DNA from: Marivivens sp.
GTDB taxonomy: Bacteria; Pseudomonadota; Alphaproteobacteria; Rhodobacterales; Rhodobacteraceae
Assembly: GCA_024642115.1 (NCBI GenBank)
Contig: JAHEBU010000006.1
Span: 124,001 to 188,000, forward strand
Length of the DNA: 64,000 bases
Direction: 5' to 3'
Position numbers and translations under genes: made by a program. This document shows positions 8,832 to 20,729 of the stretch, piece after piece (position 1 is the first letter of the stretch; each line of letters begins with the position of its first letter). The notes beneath the pieces were generated by a model that did not search any database, was not told the DNA's origin, and saw only the letters and a program-made list of their open reading frames with translations.

Positions 8832-10366
8832 GTCACTTCTGGTTCGGGCGCGGATTTCGGGGCGGTTTGTGACGCTACAAATTGGGTGATCACGGCGGTC
8901 AGCCTTTTTGCGTCCTCTTCGTCCAGCGATCCCGACGTGTTGATGGCAGACACAAGATCGGCTGCGTCCCGGTTCAGCGCGTCCGGCAAGGCCGCCCGGA
9001 TTAAAGCCACTACCGCCGGCGGCACATCGTCCAGCAAACCAGCCTGAACCGCCAACAAAAGGGCGACTTCGTCCGCCAGCCGAAAAGGTTTGTGTTGCGA
9101 TTGGCGCAGGGCCTCGCGGATCCGGGCCCCCCGGGTCAGTTGGGCGCGCACGCGGCCATCAGGCATGCCGCCGAAACGGGTAAAGACCTCTAGCTCCAGA
9201 AATTGTGCATAGTCCAGCCGCAGGGTTCCCGCCGCCTGTCGCAAGGCATGCGCCTGCGTCTTGCCCCCCACCCGGCTGACGCTGAGCCCGACATCCACCG
9301 CAGGTTTCTGGCCCTGATGGAACAGCGCACTGTCCAGCACGATCTGCCCGTCGGTGATCGAGATCAGGTTGGTGGGGATGTAGGCCGACAGATTGCCCGA
9401 AACCGTCTCGGCAATGGGGAGGGCTGTGAGCGATCCGCCGCCGCGCGCCTTTGACAACTTGGCCGCTCGTTCCAAAAGGCGGGCGTGGATATAGAACACA
9501 TCGCCCGGATAGGCTTCGCGCCCCGGGGATTGGCGGGTCAGCAGGGCAATTTCCCGGTGCGTGGCGGCGTGTTTGGACAGATCGTCGATCACGATCAGCG
9601 CATGTTGCCCGGCGTCGCGGAAATATTCCGCCATGGTCATACCCGAATAGGGGGCAATCCATTGCAACCCCGGAGCCTCGGACGACCCTGCCACCACGAC
9701 GATGCACCGGGCAAAGTTGCCATGCGTCTGCAAGGCGTCGATGGCCCGCCGCACGCTAGAGGTTTTCTGACCCACGGCAACATAGATGCAGATCATGTCG
9801 CTATCGCGTTGGGCGATGATGGCGTCGATGGCGAGCGTCGTCTTGCCGGTCGAATGGTCGCCCACGATCAGTTCGCGCTGGCCGCGCCCAAGCGCGAACA
9901 GGGCGTCGACGACAACCACCCCGGTCTGAACCGGTTCGATTACCAGATCCCGTTCGATGATCGACGGAGCGGGGCGCTCGATTGGCAGAACATGTTCGGA
10001 TGGGACCGGACCTTTACCATCCAGCGGACGCCCCAGCGGATCCACGATCCGTCCCAAAAGGCCGGTCCCCACGGGCACGCTGACGACTTCGCCGGTGCCA
10101 AAGACCGCATCGCCCGCCTCGACATCGCGGGCCCCATCCAAAAGCACGCATCCGATCAGATCGGGATCAAGAACCCGGGCAAACCCGGTTTGCCCGCCTT
10201 CGAACCGCAACACTTCATCCAGTCGCACGTCGCCCAGACCGGACACCATCGCCACCCCATCGCCGATCTCTTCGACCCGTCCCTTGTGATCAAGGCGGGG
10301 ACCAAGGGTGACCTTGGCAAGCGCCTCCGTAGTCTTGACAGTCCAGTCGCCTGTATCATCCGGCAT
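8828..10366 (-). CDS. atpA: N-type ATP synthase subunit alpha
   Basis: F1 alpha subunit, 512 residues. The P-loop reads GDHSTGKTT (about 169-177), a variant of the usual GDRQTGKT. Other alpha landmarks are [40 protein letters not shown] and [22 protein letters not shown]. It overlaps atpF by 11 bases. It forms the hexamer with AtpD and is regulatory rather than catalytic. Confidence 0.95.
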   Translation of the reverse strand: MPDDTGDWTVKTTEALAKVTLGPRLDHKGRVEEIGDGVAMVSGLGDVRLDEVLRFEGGQTGFARVLDPDLIGCVLLDGARDVEAGDAVFGTGEVVSVPVGTGLLGRIVDPLGRPLDGKGPVPSEHVLPIERPAPSIIERDLVIEPVQTGVVVVDALFALGRGQRELIVGDHSTGKTTLAIDAIIAQRDSDMICIYVAVGQKTSSVRRAIDALQTHGNFARCIVVVAGSSEAPGLQWIAPYSGMTMAEYFRDAGQHALIVIDDLSKHAATHREIALLTRQSPGREAYPGDVFYIHARLLERAAKLSKARGGGSLTALPIAETVSGNLSAYIPTNLISITDGQIVLDSALFHQGQKPAVDVGLSVSRVGGKTQAHALRQAAGTLRLDYAQFLELEVFTRFGGMPDGRVRAQLTRGARIREALRQSQHKPFRLADEVALLLAVQAGLLDDVPPAVVALIRAALPDALNRDAADLVSAINTSGSLDEEDAKRLTAVITQFVASQTAPKSAPEPEVT

Positions 10367-11090
10367 CCGACAGCGCCTTGCGAATGGTGGACAGATCGGC
10401 CTGCCAGCTGTTGCGCAGGCTGAAATGCGGGCCGCGCAGTTCGATCCCGCCGATCAGGTCGGGATCGGTGACGAACCGCAGCTTTGGTTTGCCCTTGAAC
10501 GCCGATTGAACCGCCTGTTCGATCTCGGCGCGCAAGGCGCCTGCGTCCTTGGCCGTCACGACCTCGATCCCGGTCGGGGTGTCGGTCAAGGTCGCCTGTT
10601 CTGCCTCGGGCAGCTCGGCGATGGCGTCAACCAGTTGCGACAGGAACGCGGACTGGATTGCGGGACCGTTCAGCCGGTCCAGAAGCCGCGCTGCGATCAC
10701 GAGTGACAGATCCGAGGCTTCTGCAGCGTTGGCCTTGCGGGCGGCGGCGGTGTCTTTTTCGATCTGGGTCTTGGCCGTGGCCAGAAGGGTTTCAGCCTTT
10801 TTCTGCGCTTCGGTCAGGATGGTCTTGGCGGCGGTTTCCGCCTCGGATCTGGCTGCATCCAGAGCTTTGACCCGTTCAGCGGCGATCCCGTCGCGGGCTT
10901 GCGTTGCCTCTGCTAGGGCTGCCTCTGCCTTGGCCTGGGTCGCTTTGGCGGTCTGGGTGATGGCGTTGACGGTGTCCTGCCGCGTGGCGATGGCGGCAGC
11001 GACCGGCCGCCAAAAGACGCGCTGCATCAACCACACGAGGATCAGCACATTGGCCGCTTGCAGCCCCAGCGCCCACAGATCAAATGTCAT
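10356..11090 (-). CDS. atpF: N-type ATP synthase subunit b with delta-like C-terminus
   Basis: At 244 residues it is far longer than a standard b subunit (~160). There is one N-terminal transmembrane helix (about 5-27: [18 protein letters not shown]), then an Ala/Glu/Lys-rich coiled coil (about 40-130), then a C-terminal globular part (about 140-244: [35 protein letters not shown]) that resembles the C-terminal half of delta/OSCP. The operon has no separate atpH, so this domain probably replaces delta as the link between stator and F1. That arrangement is known for N-ATPases. Confidence 0.9.
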   Translation of the reverse strand: MTFDLWALGLQAANVLILVWLMQRVFWRPVAAAIATRQDTVNAITQTAKATQAKAEAALAEATQARDGIAAERVKALDAARSEAETAAKTILTEAQKKAETLLATAKTQIEKDTAAARKANAAEASDLSLVIAARLLDRLNGPAIQSAFLSQLVDAIAELPEAEQATLTDTPTGIEVVTAKDAGALRAEIEQAVQSAFKGKPKLRFVTDPDLIGGIELRGPHFSLRNSWQADLSTIRKALSDAG

Positions 11091-11093
11091 GGC

Positions 11094-11339
11094 TCAAACC
11101 AGCAACGGATTGGCAAACAGAAGCAACAAGGCAATGACCAGACAGTAGATCGCCGTTGTCTCAATCATGGCAAGCCCGACGAACAAGGTGCGCGAGATCG
11201 TGTTGGCGGCCTCGGGCTGGCGGGCAATGGCCTCCATCGCGGCGGCCACTGCGCGGCCTTCGGCCAAGGCGGGGCCAAGCGCCCCAAAGGCGACGGCGAA
11301 GGCGGCGCTGACAATGCTGGCAAGTCGAAGATAGTCCAT
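11094..11339 (-). CDS. atpE: N-type ATP synthase subunit c
   Basis: Rotor-ring proteolipid of 81 residues, two helices around the polar loop ARQPEA. Helix 1 carries a Glu in ALAEGRA at the place of Gln32 in Ilyobacter c. Helix 2 carries the ion-binding Glu in MIETTAIYC, with Thr-Thr and Tyr at the positions that ligate Na+ in Na+-type rings. The double-glutamate pattern is typical of N-ATPases. Sequence alone leaves H+ versus Na+ open: the family was predicted to pump Na+, but a Burkholderia member was reported to use H+. It overlaps the atpB stop by one base. Confidence 0.95.
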   Translation of the reverse strand: MDYLRLASIVSAAFAVAFGALGPALAEGRAVAAAMEAIARQPEAANTISRTLFVGLAMIETTAIYCLVIALLLLFANPLLV

Positions 11340-12037
11340 CAGATTTCCTTTTTGGTGGGAGTTTCGGGGGCCTCGGGCTGACCGTCCTTGATTGTCGAGC
11401 TGATAAAAACCAGCGCCAGAACCGCAAAAATATAGGCCTGAACCAGCCCCGTCAGCAGATCGAGCGCCATCAGCGGGATCGGCACCAGAAGCCCAGCCAG
11501 AGAGGCCACGATGCCGATGACGAAAACCCCGCTCATGACGTTGCCGAACAGGCGCACGAACATTGAGAACACGCGCGTCAGGCTTTGCAGGATGTTGAGA
11601 GGGATCATCACCGGATTGGGCGCAGCAAAGGATTTCAGATAGCCGCCAACCCCATCCCCCACGATTCCGAACCAGATCACCGACACAAAAACGAGCGCGG
11701 CAAGGGCCGCATCCGTTTCCAGATGGGCGGTCGGCGGTTCCACTCCGGGGATCAGCGATGACCAGTTGGCCACCAGAATGAACAGGAACAGCGTGCCGAT
11801 GAACGACCGATACGGCCCCGGTCTGGCCCCGGACGTTTCGGTGATCTGACTGTCCAGCGTCACCACCACCAGCTCCAGCGCGGCTTGACGGCGGGTCGGC
11901 ACAAGATCCAGCCGCCGGGTCAGCAAGAACGCCCCCACCACCAGCACGATCATGATCCCCCAGGTGGTCACGACGGCCTGAGTGATCGGGATCGGGCCCA
12001 ATTGGTACAGAACGACAGAGTTCAGCGGTGACATCAT
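11339..12037 (-). CDS. atpB: N-type ATP synthase subunit a
   Basis: Membrane stator subunit that forms the ion half-channels. The ATG at 12037 overlaps the atpR stop as ATGA and gives 232 residues; the frame is open further upstream, but that would lie inside atpR. The essential arginine is in TRVFSMFVRLFGNVMSG, equivalent to E. coli Arg210. Five or six hydrophobic helices are visible, and the tail is charged (PEAPETPTKKEI). Confidence 0.94.
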   Translation of the reverse strand: MMSPLNSVVLYQLGPIPITQAVVTTWGIMIVLVVGAFLLTRRLDLVPTRRQAALELVVVTLDSQITETSGARPGPYRSFIGTLFLFILVANWSSLIPGVEPPTAHLETDAALAALVFVSVIWFGIVGDGVGGYLKSFAAPNPVMIPLNILQSLTRVFSMFVRLFGNVMSGVFVIGIVASLAGLLVPIPLMALDLLTGLVQAYIFAVLALVFISSTIKDGQPEAPETPTKKEI

Positions 12038-12324
12038 GTTTTTTCCTGTCCGGTCTGGCGCAGGATCAAAGCCTTGGCGCACAGCAGTCCGGCAAGTGCT
12101 GCCAGCAAGGCCAGCCCGCCAGCCTGAACCGCGACGTAAAACACGGCCGCAATGCCCCCCAGACGCACGAACGTCAGGAACAGGCCCAGCCCCGGTGAAC
12201 CGCCGCGTACGATAAGATCCGCTGTTGCCCGCAAGGCCCGGAAGTAAACGACCCCCAACAGCAGCCCGCCGACAAAGGCGACCCCAAGTACCAATGGCGA
12301 GGGAAAGGCAGTCAAGGAGATCAT
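12034..12324 (-). CDS. atpR: N-ATPase accessory membrane protein AtpR
   Basis: Small membrane protein (96 residues from the ATG at 12324, overlapping the atpQ stop as ATGA) with three predicted helices: about 5-25, 43-65 and 67-85. It contains GLLLGVVYFRALRATADLIVRGG and ends in RQTGQEKT. AtpR occurs only in N-ATPase operons and is thought to help c-ring assembly or ion access. The conserved Arg residues in the helices fit that proposal but do not prove it. Confidence 0.87.
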   Translation of the reverse strand: MISLTAFPSPLVLGVAFVGGLLLGVVYFRALRATADLIVRGGSPGLGLFLTFVRLGGIAAVFYVAVQAGGLALLAALAGLLCAKALILRQTGQEKT

Positions 12325-12610
12325 CGCGCGTTCATCCATTTCCATGCAGTCCAGCCGCCCAGACACACACCCAGCAGCATCAACGGGGCACTCCAGAAAA
12401 TGCCCGAGCCCAGTCGGGCATCCAGCCAGCGCCCGAAAAACAGCCCCGCCAAGGTCGGCACGACAAAGATCCAGCCCAGAACGCCGATCTGCGCCAGACG
12501 GCGGCCCACCGACATGTCACCTTCGCGCAGCCACCGGTCGCGGCGGTCGCGGCGCAGGCGGGTCTGGGCGACCATCGGATCGTCTTTGGGGTCGGGATCA
12601 GGGTCGGGCA

Positions 12611-12611
<1 letters not shown>
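12321..12611 (-). CDS. atpQ: N-ATPase AtpI-like membrane protein AtpQ
   Basis: 96 residues from the ATG at 12611, which shares one base with the atpC stop. An acidic start (MPDPDPDPKDDPMV), a basic stretch (RLRRDRRDRWLREGD) and two helices (about 42-62 and 70-90) with WIFVVPTLAGLFFGRWLD match the AtpI-like AtpQ of N-ATPase operons. AtpI proteins assist c-ring assembly and may carry Mg2+. A longer upstream frame exists but lies wholly inside atpC. Confidence 0.87.
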
Positions 12612-14770
<2,159 letters not shown>

Positions 14771-15211
14771 CCCCAGCAAGGCGGCCATTTCTGCGCCATC
14801 CAGTTGCAACAACAGGCCCCATCGCGCAGTTCCAAAAGCACGGACATTGGCCGATCGCTGTGACCGGATCACCCCATGTGGCGGCGCACGCAGGCAAAGG
14901 GGCTCCTTCCCAGAACAGTGTCTCGACAGGACCAAGCTGCGGCGCCGATCAGACAAGGACTTCTGCACAATACCGGCCAACGTGTCGCTCGCCTTGAGAT
15001 GGATCAGGATCCAGCGCCCCAAGGTCAGGGTATTTCGGAATGAGAAAGTCGGCGCTGCCAGATTGTCAGCGTCAGAGAACGAAGCGTCCAGATCGGCCCG
15101 TTTGACAGAGGGATGTCCAGTCTGTGCGCGCCTTTGGTAAGGCCACGCAGTCCGGCAACCTGTGCCAGAACGCGGAGTATGTAGCCGCCGGAATGGCCTG
15201 GTCTGATCCTC
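14771..15211. other. Region without a recognisable gene
   Basis: It lies between the ABC-ATPase remnant and the aconitase-X stop. The minus-strand frames here (for example 14756-15022) show no family motifs and no good ribosome site. They may be further debris of the ABC system. No repeats or terminator stand out. Confidence 0.4.
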
Positions 15212-16906
15212 TCAGGGGGCTCCCAGCCAGTCCGGCGCGGATGACGGCGCCATGCCCGTCCGTGCCGCATCTGCGCACTCGGCCAAAGACCCAAACCGAA
15301 CGGCACGCCCCGACAAACCCGGCGCATAGTGGGCGTATTTGCCCGAGTTGGTCATCAGGCTGCGCGCCTGCGGTGGCAGGATCGGCTCGGTGATCGAGCA
15401 CCAGCACAGATCGGGGATCATCTGCGCACCAAACGCTTCAAGCCGGGCGCGTGTGCCGTCAGCTGTCGCTTTGGCCAGCACGTTTTGCCCCACCGTCACG
15501 ATGACCGACGTTGCAGCCGCCCGGTGTCCGACGACCAGATCGGCCAGTGCCTGACATTCGGTCAACGAAAAATGCGGGCTGCCAAAGGCGACCAGATCAA
15601 TCCGCCGGGGGCCGGGGTTCAGCTCCTTCCAGACGCGGGCAAGGTCGGCGCGCGTGATGGTCAGGTGATCGGACGGGAGCGCAAAATCCCCAGCTTCGGG
15701 CGTATGGCCCGCCACGTGCAACATCGGCGCAGCAGACGTGGTGCCAAAGGCCGCACACATCGACTTGAGGTCATCATGCGTTGGGGTGGTCTGTTCGAGT
15801 CCGGTCAAAATCGGAATCTGGTCAGGGGCCATCTGTCCGGCAAGATATCCCAGCATCGGCCACAGGGCGTCATCATGCCCCTGCGGAAGTTCAACATGCA
15901 GCCTGCGCCGCGCCGCGCGGTTTGGTTTCAGATAGACACCCGACAACGGGGCGCGTCCGGTCATGGCAATGAACAGATCAAGGTAGTCGGGATGCTTGAC
16001 GGTCCGAGCGGCAAGCACAGTGTTGGCAAAGATCACCGCATTCGATTCTGACCAGCCGATGGCCTCGTCCATCTGCGGTGCGTTCTCCAACAGATACGGC
16101 GCACACGTAAAGGTCGGACGTGCGCCCATGTTCACATAGGCGTCGGCCAGCCTCGCGGCACGCAGCCCAAAATCCGGTGGCACCCCCTGTTTGCGCCAAT
16201 TGGTATGATCGACGGAAATTGCGTTGATTGTGGTCGGGATGCATACCTGACCACCCATTTCGACCATCGCTTCGGCAAAGCGCAAATTGGCCGCATTCGC
16301 TAGAATGCACCCGTCAATATGTCCGCGCGTCACATCGACCAGCGTCTTTGCGCCCTGCAAGACGGCGATTGCGCAGATCACTTCCATCGCAATGCGACGG
16401 GCAGGTCCATCAGAGCCATCGAGCATGGCAATGTCCCGCGCGGTGAGGTCGAGGGCAGCCACGGGCAATTGCGCGATTGGTGTGCTCACACCATCAATGA
16501 TCATCACGCTGTCGGTCAGCACGAAGCGGCTCGCGTTCGACACGGTGGCAAAGGCATCGGCGGTCAATCGCAGTATCGGGACGGGCTTGCCGAACATTCG
16601 ATCCGCAATCATGGCGCCAAGGGTGACAACATCCTCTGGCTCGCGAAACACAATTGCAGCGGGGGCGACACCATTCAATGCCAGATCCAGCATGACGCCA
16701 CTGCCACTGCACGATCCGCGTGTCGTCGGCATCGCCAAAACCTTGCCCGCAAGCGATTGCCCGCACAGCGGATGGTGGGTGTCGATCACAATACCCGTCA
16801 GAGGGTCGACCCCGCCCCAGAAGCTCAGCCCCTCCACACTTGCTAGCACGTTGCCTGCGGCACAACCGGGAATGATGCTTTGCCCGGTCGATTGTATCGA
16901 TGCCAT
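15212..16906 (-). CDS. Aconitase X family dehydratase (fused small and large subunit)
   Basis: 564 residues. The N-terminal swivel domain (about 10-130: [19 protein letters not shown], then [16 protein letters not shown]) is followed by the large AcnX catalytic domain (about 170-560: [31 protein letters not shown]). AcnX enzymes are Fe-S or mononuclear-Fe dehydratases. The characterised members are cis-3-hydroxy-L-proline dehydratase and, in archaea, phosphomevalonate dehydratase. No proline-pathway genes lie nearby, so the substrate is open. The ATG at 16906 is chosen over 16924 because AAAGGAC precedes it at good spacing. It is divergent from moxR across a promoter holding an FNR-like box. 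Confidence 0.85.
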   Translation of the reverse strand: MASIQSTGQSIIPGCAAGNVLASVEGLSFWGGVDPLTGIVIDTHHPLCGQSLAGKVLAMPTTRGSCSGSGVMLDLALNGVAPAAIVFREPEDVVTLGAMIADRMFGKPVPILRLTADAFATVSNASRFVLTDSVMIIDGVSTPIAQLPVAALDLTARDIAMLDGSDGPARRIAMEVICAIAVLQGAKTLVDVTRGHIDGCILANAANLRFAEAMVEMGGQVCIPTTINAISVDHTNWRKQGVPPDFGLRAARLADAYVNMGARPTFTCAPYLLENAPQMDEAIGWSESNAVIFANTVLAARTVKHPDYLDLFIAMTGRAPLSGVYLKPNRAARRRLHVELPQGHDDALWPMLGYLAGQMAPDQIPILTGLEQTTPTHDDLKSMCAAFGTTSAAPMLHVAGHTPEAGDFALPSDHLTITRADLARVWKELNPGPRRIDLVAFGSPHFSLTECQALADLVVGHRAAATSVIVTVGQNVLAKATADGTRARLEAFGAQMIPDLCWCSITEPILPPQARSLMTNSGKYAHYAPGLSGRAVRFGSLAECADAARTGMAPSSAPDWLGAP

Positions 16907-17096
16907 TCTTTGTCCTTTGTCCAAATGTCGGCAGGCGACCGGTCGTCTTGCACGGGTGTTTGAACTGCCTCTTTCCAGAAGATCACAAAATGCGACCGGT
17001 TCAAATGGATGCTGAACCGGCGAGGACCAGACGGCCCGGGCCGGTGACCTGTCCCGGTCAACGAACGCCCCCGCACCTCGCCAACCCGAACTTGCT

Positions 17097-17112
17097 CTGA
17101 TCTTGGGTCAGG
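17097..17112. promoter_or_regulatory. FNR-like box in the acnX/moxR divergent promoter
   Basis: CTGATCTTGGGTCAGG shares TGATCT and GGGTCAG with the two boxes ahead of phaC and atpD but has one extra base in the spacer. It lies about 35 bases before the moxR ATG and about 190 bases from the acnX start. The longer spacer weakens the call. Confidence 0.4.
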
Positions 17113-17144
17113 CTACTCTCAACCGGGAAGAATGAGGGCGACAC

Positions 17145-18263
17145 ATGGCTGTTAACACGACTGCAATTTCCGCCGGTCAGGCGCTGGAGACCCTGCGCGT
17201 CGGCTTTGCCGAACAAAGGGCGGGGCGCATGACGGCGTCGTGGATGCTGCATGGACGCCCTGGCATCGGCAAGACCGATATCGTTCAGCAACTGGCCACG
17301 GAAACGGGCAGCACATTGTTCGATCTGCGCCTGACGACGATCGAACCCCAGGACCTGCGGGGCCTGCCGTTCTATGATCACGCTGCACGGCGGACGGTCT
17401 GGTATCGGCCCGAAGACCTGCCAGATGATCCTGCCGCACCTGCAATCCTCTTTCTGGACGAACTGACTGCCGCCGCCCCGACGTTGCAGCCCACAGTGTA
17501 TGGTCTGTTGCAGGAACGCCGGGTCGGTCGGCACCGCTTGCCAGATACAACCTTTATCGTGGCTGCGGGAAATTCGGTCGAAGACGGTGCGGTCGCCTAC
17601 GAGATGGGCACGGCCCTGTCAGACCGCCTGATCCATCTTCACCTTCAGGCCGATCCGACCGATTGGCTGAACCGGTATGCCGTGCCGCGCGGCCTGCACC
17701 CGGCGGTGACCGCGTTCATCCGAACCCGGCCGGATTTGCTCGAAACGACCGAAGAGGCGATGCGCCGGGGGCAGATGATAGCCTGCACTCCGCGGTCTTG
17801 GGCGCGGGCAAGCACCATCTTGCAGACGGGCCAGGACAAGGCGATCCGCGACATCCTTTTGGCCGGCACACTGGGCGAGGCGGCGGCCGCCGAATTCATC
17901 CTGATCGCCGATGACATCGCCACATCAGTTCAGGCCACGGCCCTGTTAGAGACCTCCGGGGACGAACGCACGGCACTGTTCCCGGCAAGCCTGTATGGGC
18001 TGACAGCACTGGTTTACGCTCTGATCAGTCTGGCGGACGCCGACACAGTGCCGACGGTCATCGACGTCATGGCCGAAATTCGGACCCTCGGGTCTGGTCG
18101 GCCCGAGCCTGAATTTACCCGGCTGCCATTGGGCGAACTCTGCACCTACGGGTTCGAACTGCTGATAGAAAAGGCGCTGGACCGCGGCTGGCAAGAGGCG
18201 TTTCGCCAGTCGTCCACCTATGCCGCCTATGCGGCCGAACGACATCAATCAGGCCTTGTATGA
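17145..18263 (+). CDS. MoxR-family AAA+ ATPase
   Basis: 372 residues. Walker A is HGRPGIGKTD (about 36-45), Walker B AILFLDELT, and sensor 1 IVAAGNSVEDGA. The following SDRLIHLHLQAD and TPRSWARASTIL correspond to the arginine-finger/sensor 2 region. MoxR ATPases act as chaperones that remodel partners or insert cofactors, always with a VWA-domain protein. That partner is the next gene, overlapping by four bases (18260-18263). Confidence 0.9.
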   Translation: MAVNTTAISAGQALETLRVGFAEQRAGRMTASWMLHGRPGIGKTDIVQQLATETGSTLFDLRLTTIEPQDLRGLPFYDHAARRTVWYRPEDLPDDPAAPAILFLDELTAAAPTLQPTVYGLLQERRVGRHRLPDTTFIVAAGNSVEDGAVAYEMGTALSDRLIHLHLQADPTDWLNRYAVPRGLHPAVTAFIRTRPDLLETTEEAMRRGQMIACTPRSWARASTILQTGQDKAIRDILLAGTLGEAAAAEFILIADDIATSVQATALLETSGDERTALFPASLYGLTALVYALISLADADTVPTVIDVMAEIRTLGSGRPEPEFTRLPLGELCTYGFELLIEKALDRGWQEAFRQSSTYAAYAAERHQSGLV

Positions 18264-19504
18264 CCGATCTGGCGAGTCATTCCAGGCGGGCGGGTCCGGC
18301 GCTGCGCGTGCTTGTCGAAACGGACCCCGCACTTGCGGCCCTGTCGCTCTGGTGCGACCACCGGGACGGTGCTGCGACGCGAACCAACGGGGGCGTGATC
18401 ACCTATGGGCCGGACTTTGCCAACCTTGCGCGACATGAACAGATCGGGCTTGCAGCGCACCATATCCTGCATGTTTCCCTGCGCCACCCGGCCCGTCTGA
18501 CCGATCTGCAATCCCGGCTGGGGGCTGCGTTCGACGCCGAACTCTACAACCTTGCCGCCGATGCACTGGTGAACCAGGCGCTGGTGCTGTCTGACTATGC
18601 ACTGCCCCGCCCGGCGGTGCTGCTCACCGATCTCCTGTTGGACGTGTTGGGGCAGGACTTGCCCCCTGACGTGGCCCTCTCCGACTGGGATGTCGACAGA
18701 TTGTATCACGCCCTGGTCAAAAGCACCGAGGGCCAAGGCGGCAAGTCGGGCAAGGTTCAAACCTATGTGCGCGAGCGCAGCTTTTCCCCCGACATAGACC
18801 CGTCACCCGGCGGGGGTGACGATCTCGCGGATGAAGAGGCGGCCGCCCGCTGGCGACAGCATCTGGCCCGCGCTTTGGAGGCGGGACGCAAGGCGGGGCG
18901 CGGGATCGGTGTATTCGGCCATCGGATCGCGGACGTCCCCGAACCGCGCATCCCGTGGGAAGTCATCCTGCGCCGGACGTTGACGCAGGCGGTCACCGTT
19001 GCCCCTCAACCCAGCACGCGCCGACCATCGCGCCGCTGGATCGCAGGAGCTGCCGAGGCGACACTTGCCGGGACGCCGACCCCCGGTTTCGAGCCGGGCG
19101 TGCGCCACCTGACCGACGTGCCGCGCATCGTCGTGGCACTTGACGCCTCAGGCAGCATCGACAACGCCCGACTTGCCCTGTTCTGGGCCGAAGTGACCAG
19201 CATCGCCCGCCGGATGCGGGCCGAACTGCATCTGCTGGTCTTTGATGATGACATCCGGCATCACGACAGGATCATTCCGGCCCAAAGGACTTTGGCCCTG
19301 CCCGTCCTGCCAAGGGGCGGCGGCACGGCATTTGTCCCTGTCGTGCAAAAGGCGCTGTCGCTGAACGCCGCAGCGCTGGTTGTTTTGACGGATCTGGAGG
19401 GGGATCCCGGCCCCGCCCCGCGCGGACTGACAGTGATCTGGGCGGTGTCGGATGCGGGACCCCTACAGGTCCCATACGGCAGGCTGATCGACCTGCTGCA
19501 CTAG
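18260..19504 (+). CDS. VWA-like protein with metallopeptidase-like N-domain (DUF2201 type)
   Basis: 414 residues. The N-terminal half resembles the putative metallopeptidase domain of DUF2201 proteins, but the HExxH-type helix reads AAHHILHVSLRH (HHILH at 67-71), so the glutamate is replaced by His. The C-terminal VWA-like domain (about 285-414) keeps a MIDAS motif DASGS, a GGGTAF threonine and LTDLEG. A Gly/Asp-rich linker lies around 185-195. It is coupled to the MoxR ATPase, forming a typical ATPase/adaptor pair. Its TAG shares the four bases CTAG with the stop of the convergent gene. Confidence 0.85.
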   Translation: MTDLASHSRRAGPALRVLVETDPALAALSLWCDHRDGAATRTNGGVITYGPDFANLARHEQIGLAAHHILHVSLRHPARLTDLQSRLGAAFDAELYNLAADALVNQALVLSDYALPRPAVLLTDLLLDVLGQDLPPDVALSDWDVDRLYHALVKSTEGQGGKSGKVQTYVRERSFSPDIDPSPGGGDDLADEEAAARWRQHLARALEAGRKAGRGIGVFGHRIADVPEPRIPWEVILRRTLTQAVTVAPQPSTRRPSRRWIAGAAEATLAGTPTPGFEPGVRHLTDVPRIVVALDASGSIDNARLALFWAEVTSIARRMRAELHLLVFDDDIRHHDRIIPAQRTLALPVLPRGGGTAFVPVVQKALSLNAAALVVLTDLEGDPGPAPRGLTVIWAVSDAGPLQVPYGRLIDLLH

Positions 19505-20178
19505 GGCCTGGACAGCGCAGCGGTCATCCTGGCATGCGCAGAAACGGTCCTGGGCTCGAACGTCACATCGCGCAAAAAGGTATCCTGCGATTTGTTGATC
19601 TTGAGCAAAAGCTGCTCGGTCATTGGTGACATGAACAGGCCGTGGCGAATGACCTCTTGTTCTTCGGCGGTCAGAGACAGGATTTCCGGTCCGGCCTCGG
19701 ACTGAACCGAGACATAGGTCAGCGGGGGGAAAACCCCCAGATCGGATTGTTCGATCACCAGATGAAGGGTCCCCGTGCGCAGCCCCCGACCCGCGGCGAT
19801 TTGCGTCAGGACGGCGCGCGCCTGAACTTGCAGCAGATCAAGGCCGCGCTCTGCCGATGCGGTGTCTATCAGGCCCGCGCGCCGCGACTTCGGGACCCGC
19901 AAGATACGCATCTCGACCCACCAGATCATCGCCAGCATGATCAGCGGCGCCTGTGCCAGCGGCATCGCCAGATTGTTCCAGGTCAGTCCAAGTCCCAGGA
20001 ACGGCACAAGAGCCAACGTGTAGCGGATCCACTGAAACTCGACAATGATTCTGAGAAATCGCAGAATTCTGACTGGCCCTTTGGGCCAGACCGTGACCCG
20101 TCCAAAGAATTTGCGGGGCAGTTGCCGAACCTTGAGGATCCCTCGGTTTCGGACAGTATCCTCGGTCACGATCAGCAT
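19501..20178 (-). CDS. Uncharacterised membrane protein with two N-terminal helices
   Basis: 225 residues from the ATG at 20178, which follows CAGGAC; the frame is open to 20262 without a ribosome site. The basic N-terminal 45 residues are followed by two hydrophobic segments (about 52-68 and 72-90: FQWIRYTLALVPFLGLGL, PLIMLAMIWWVEM). A soluble C-terminal part of about 130 residues follows. No family recognised. It is convergent with the VWA gene. A role with the MoxR/VWA pair is possible but unsupported. Confidence 0.7.
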   Translation of the reverse strand: MLIVTEDTVRNRGILKVRQLPRKFFGRVTVWPKGPVRILRFLRIIVEFQWIRYTLALVPFLGLGLTWNNLAMPLAQAPLIMLAMIWWVEMRILRVPKSRRAGLIDTASAERGLDLLQVQARAVLTQIAAGRGLRTGTLHLVIEQSDLGVFPPLTYVSVQSEAGPEILSLTAEEQEVIRHGLFMSPMTEQLLLKINKSQDTFLRDVTFEPRTVSAHARMTAALSRP

Positions 20179-20668
20179 GAATGTCCTGTTGTTGTCCTCA
20201 AAGGCGCCCCGACTGTGACCGATCTGGTGCGGCAGGCGGGCATCATCTGCCGGAGTTTGCAAAGATCTGTCGGACAGCCGCCCTGCGACACACCGATATG
20301 TTCGCTCAAATGATCCAATCCCGGGACACTTGGCAAGCCCGTGACCAGATCAGCCCGGGTTCCATTCCTGCCGCGCCCCACTGACACCAGTCAGCCAAAG
20401 CGACGGTCCGGGTTTTCGCGGTGACCCCTGGGCCGACCCTGTTCGACCAACACCGCAGTGCGTTCCGGCAGACGCTGAGGGTCGGGTCATCACCCAAGGC
20501 TCGGTTGCCACCCTGCCCGCCCCAACCCGCCTTTCTTCGGACCCTGCCGCATTGATTGATTGCCCCACGCCCATTGTCGACCAAATTCAGACCCGGCATT
20601 TCGTTAAGAAAATCCAATGGTTCCTCGTCGTGCTGAACTCCCGGACAATCGGCACAGACCAAATATGT
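20179..20668. other. Region without a recognisable gene
   Basis: About 490 bases between the minus-strand membrane protein and the M20 operon promoter. Frames on both strands are short, lack ribosome sites and show no domain. No clear terminator or repeat was seen. Confidence 0.45.
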
Positions 20669-20687
20669 ATAAGGTCTGGACTATAAG
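20668..20687. promoter_or_regulatory. Candidate GntR operator/promoter of the uptake operon
   Basis: TATAAG-GTCTGGAC-TATAAG: a GTC/GAC dyad flanked by a direct repeat. It lies about 45-60 bases before the M20 gene start. FCD-type GntR regulators often bind GTC-N-GAC-like dyads, and such a regulator is the second gene of the operon. The assignment is by position and shape only. Confidence 0.4.
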
Positions 20688-20729
20688 CCTTTTTAAAATA
20701 TCGTTGGCGTTAGCAGGGGGTGCCTTACC

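Noticed and set aside
20306-20662. 118-residue minus-strand ORF in the gap before the M20 operon
   Set aside because: No ribosome site or recognisable domain; composition fits random open sequence.
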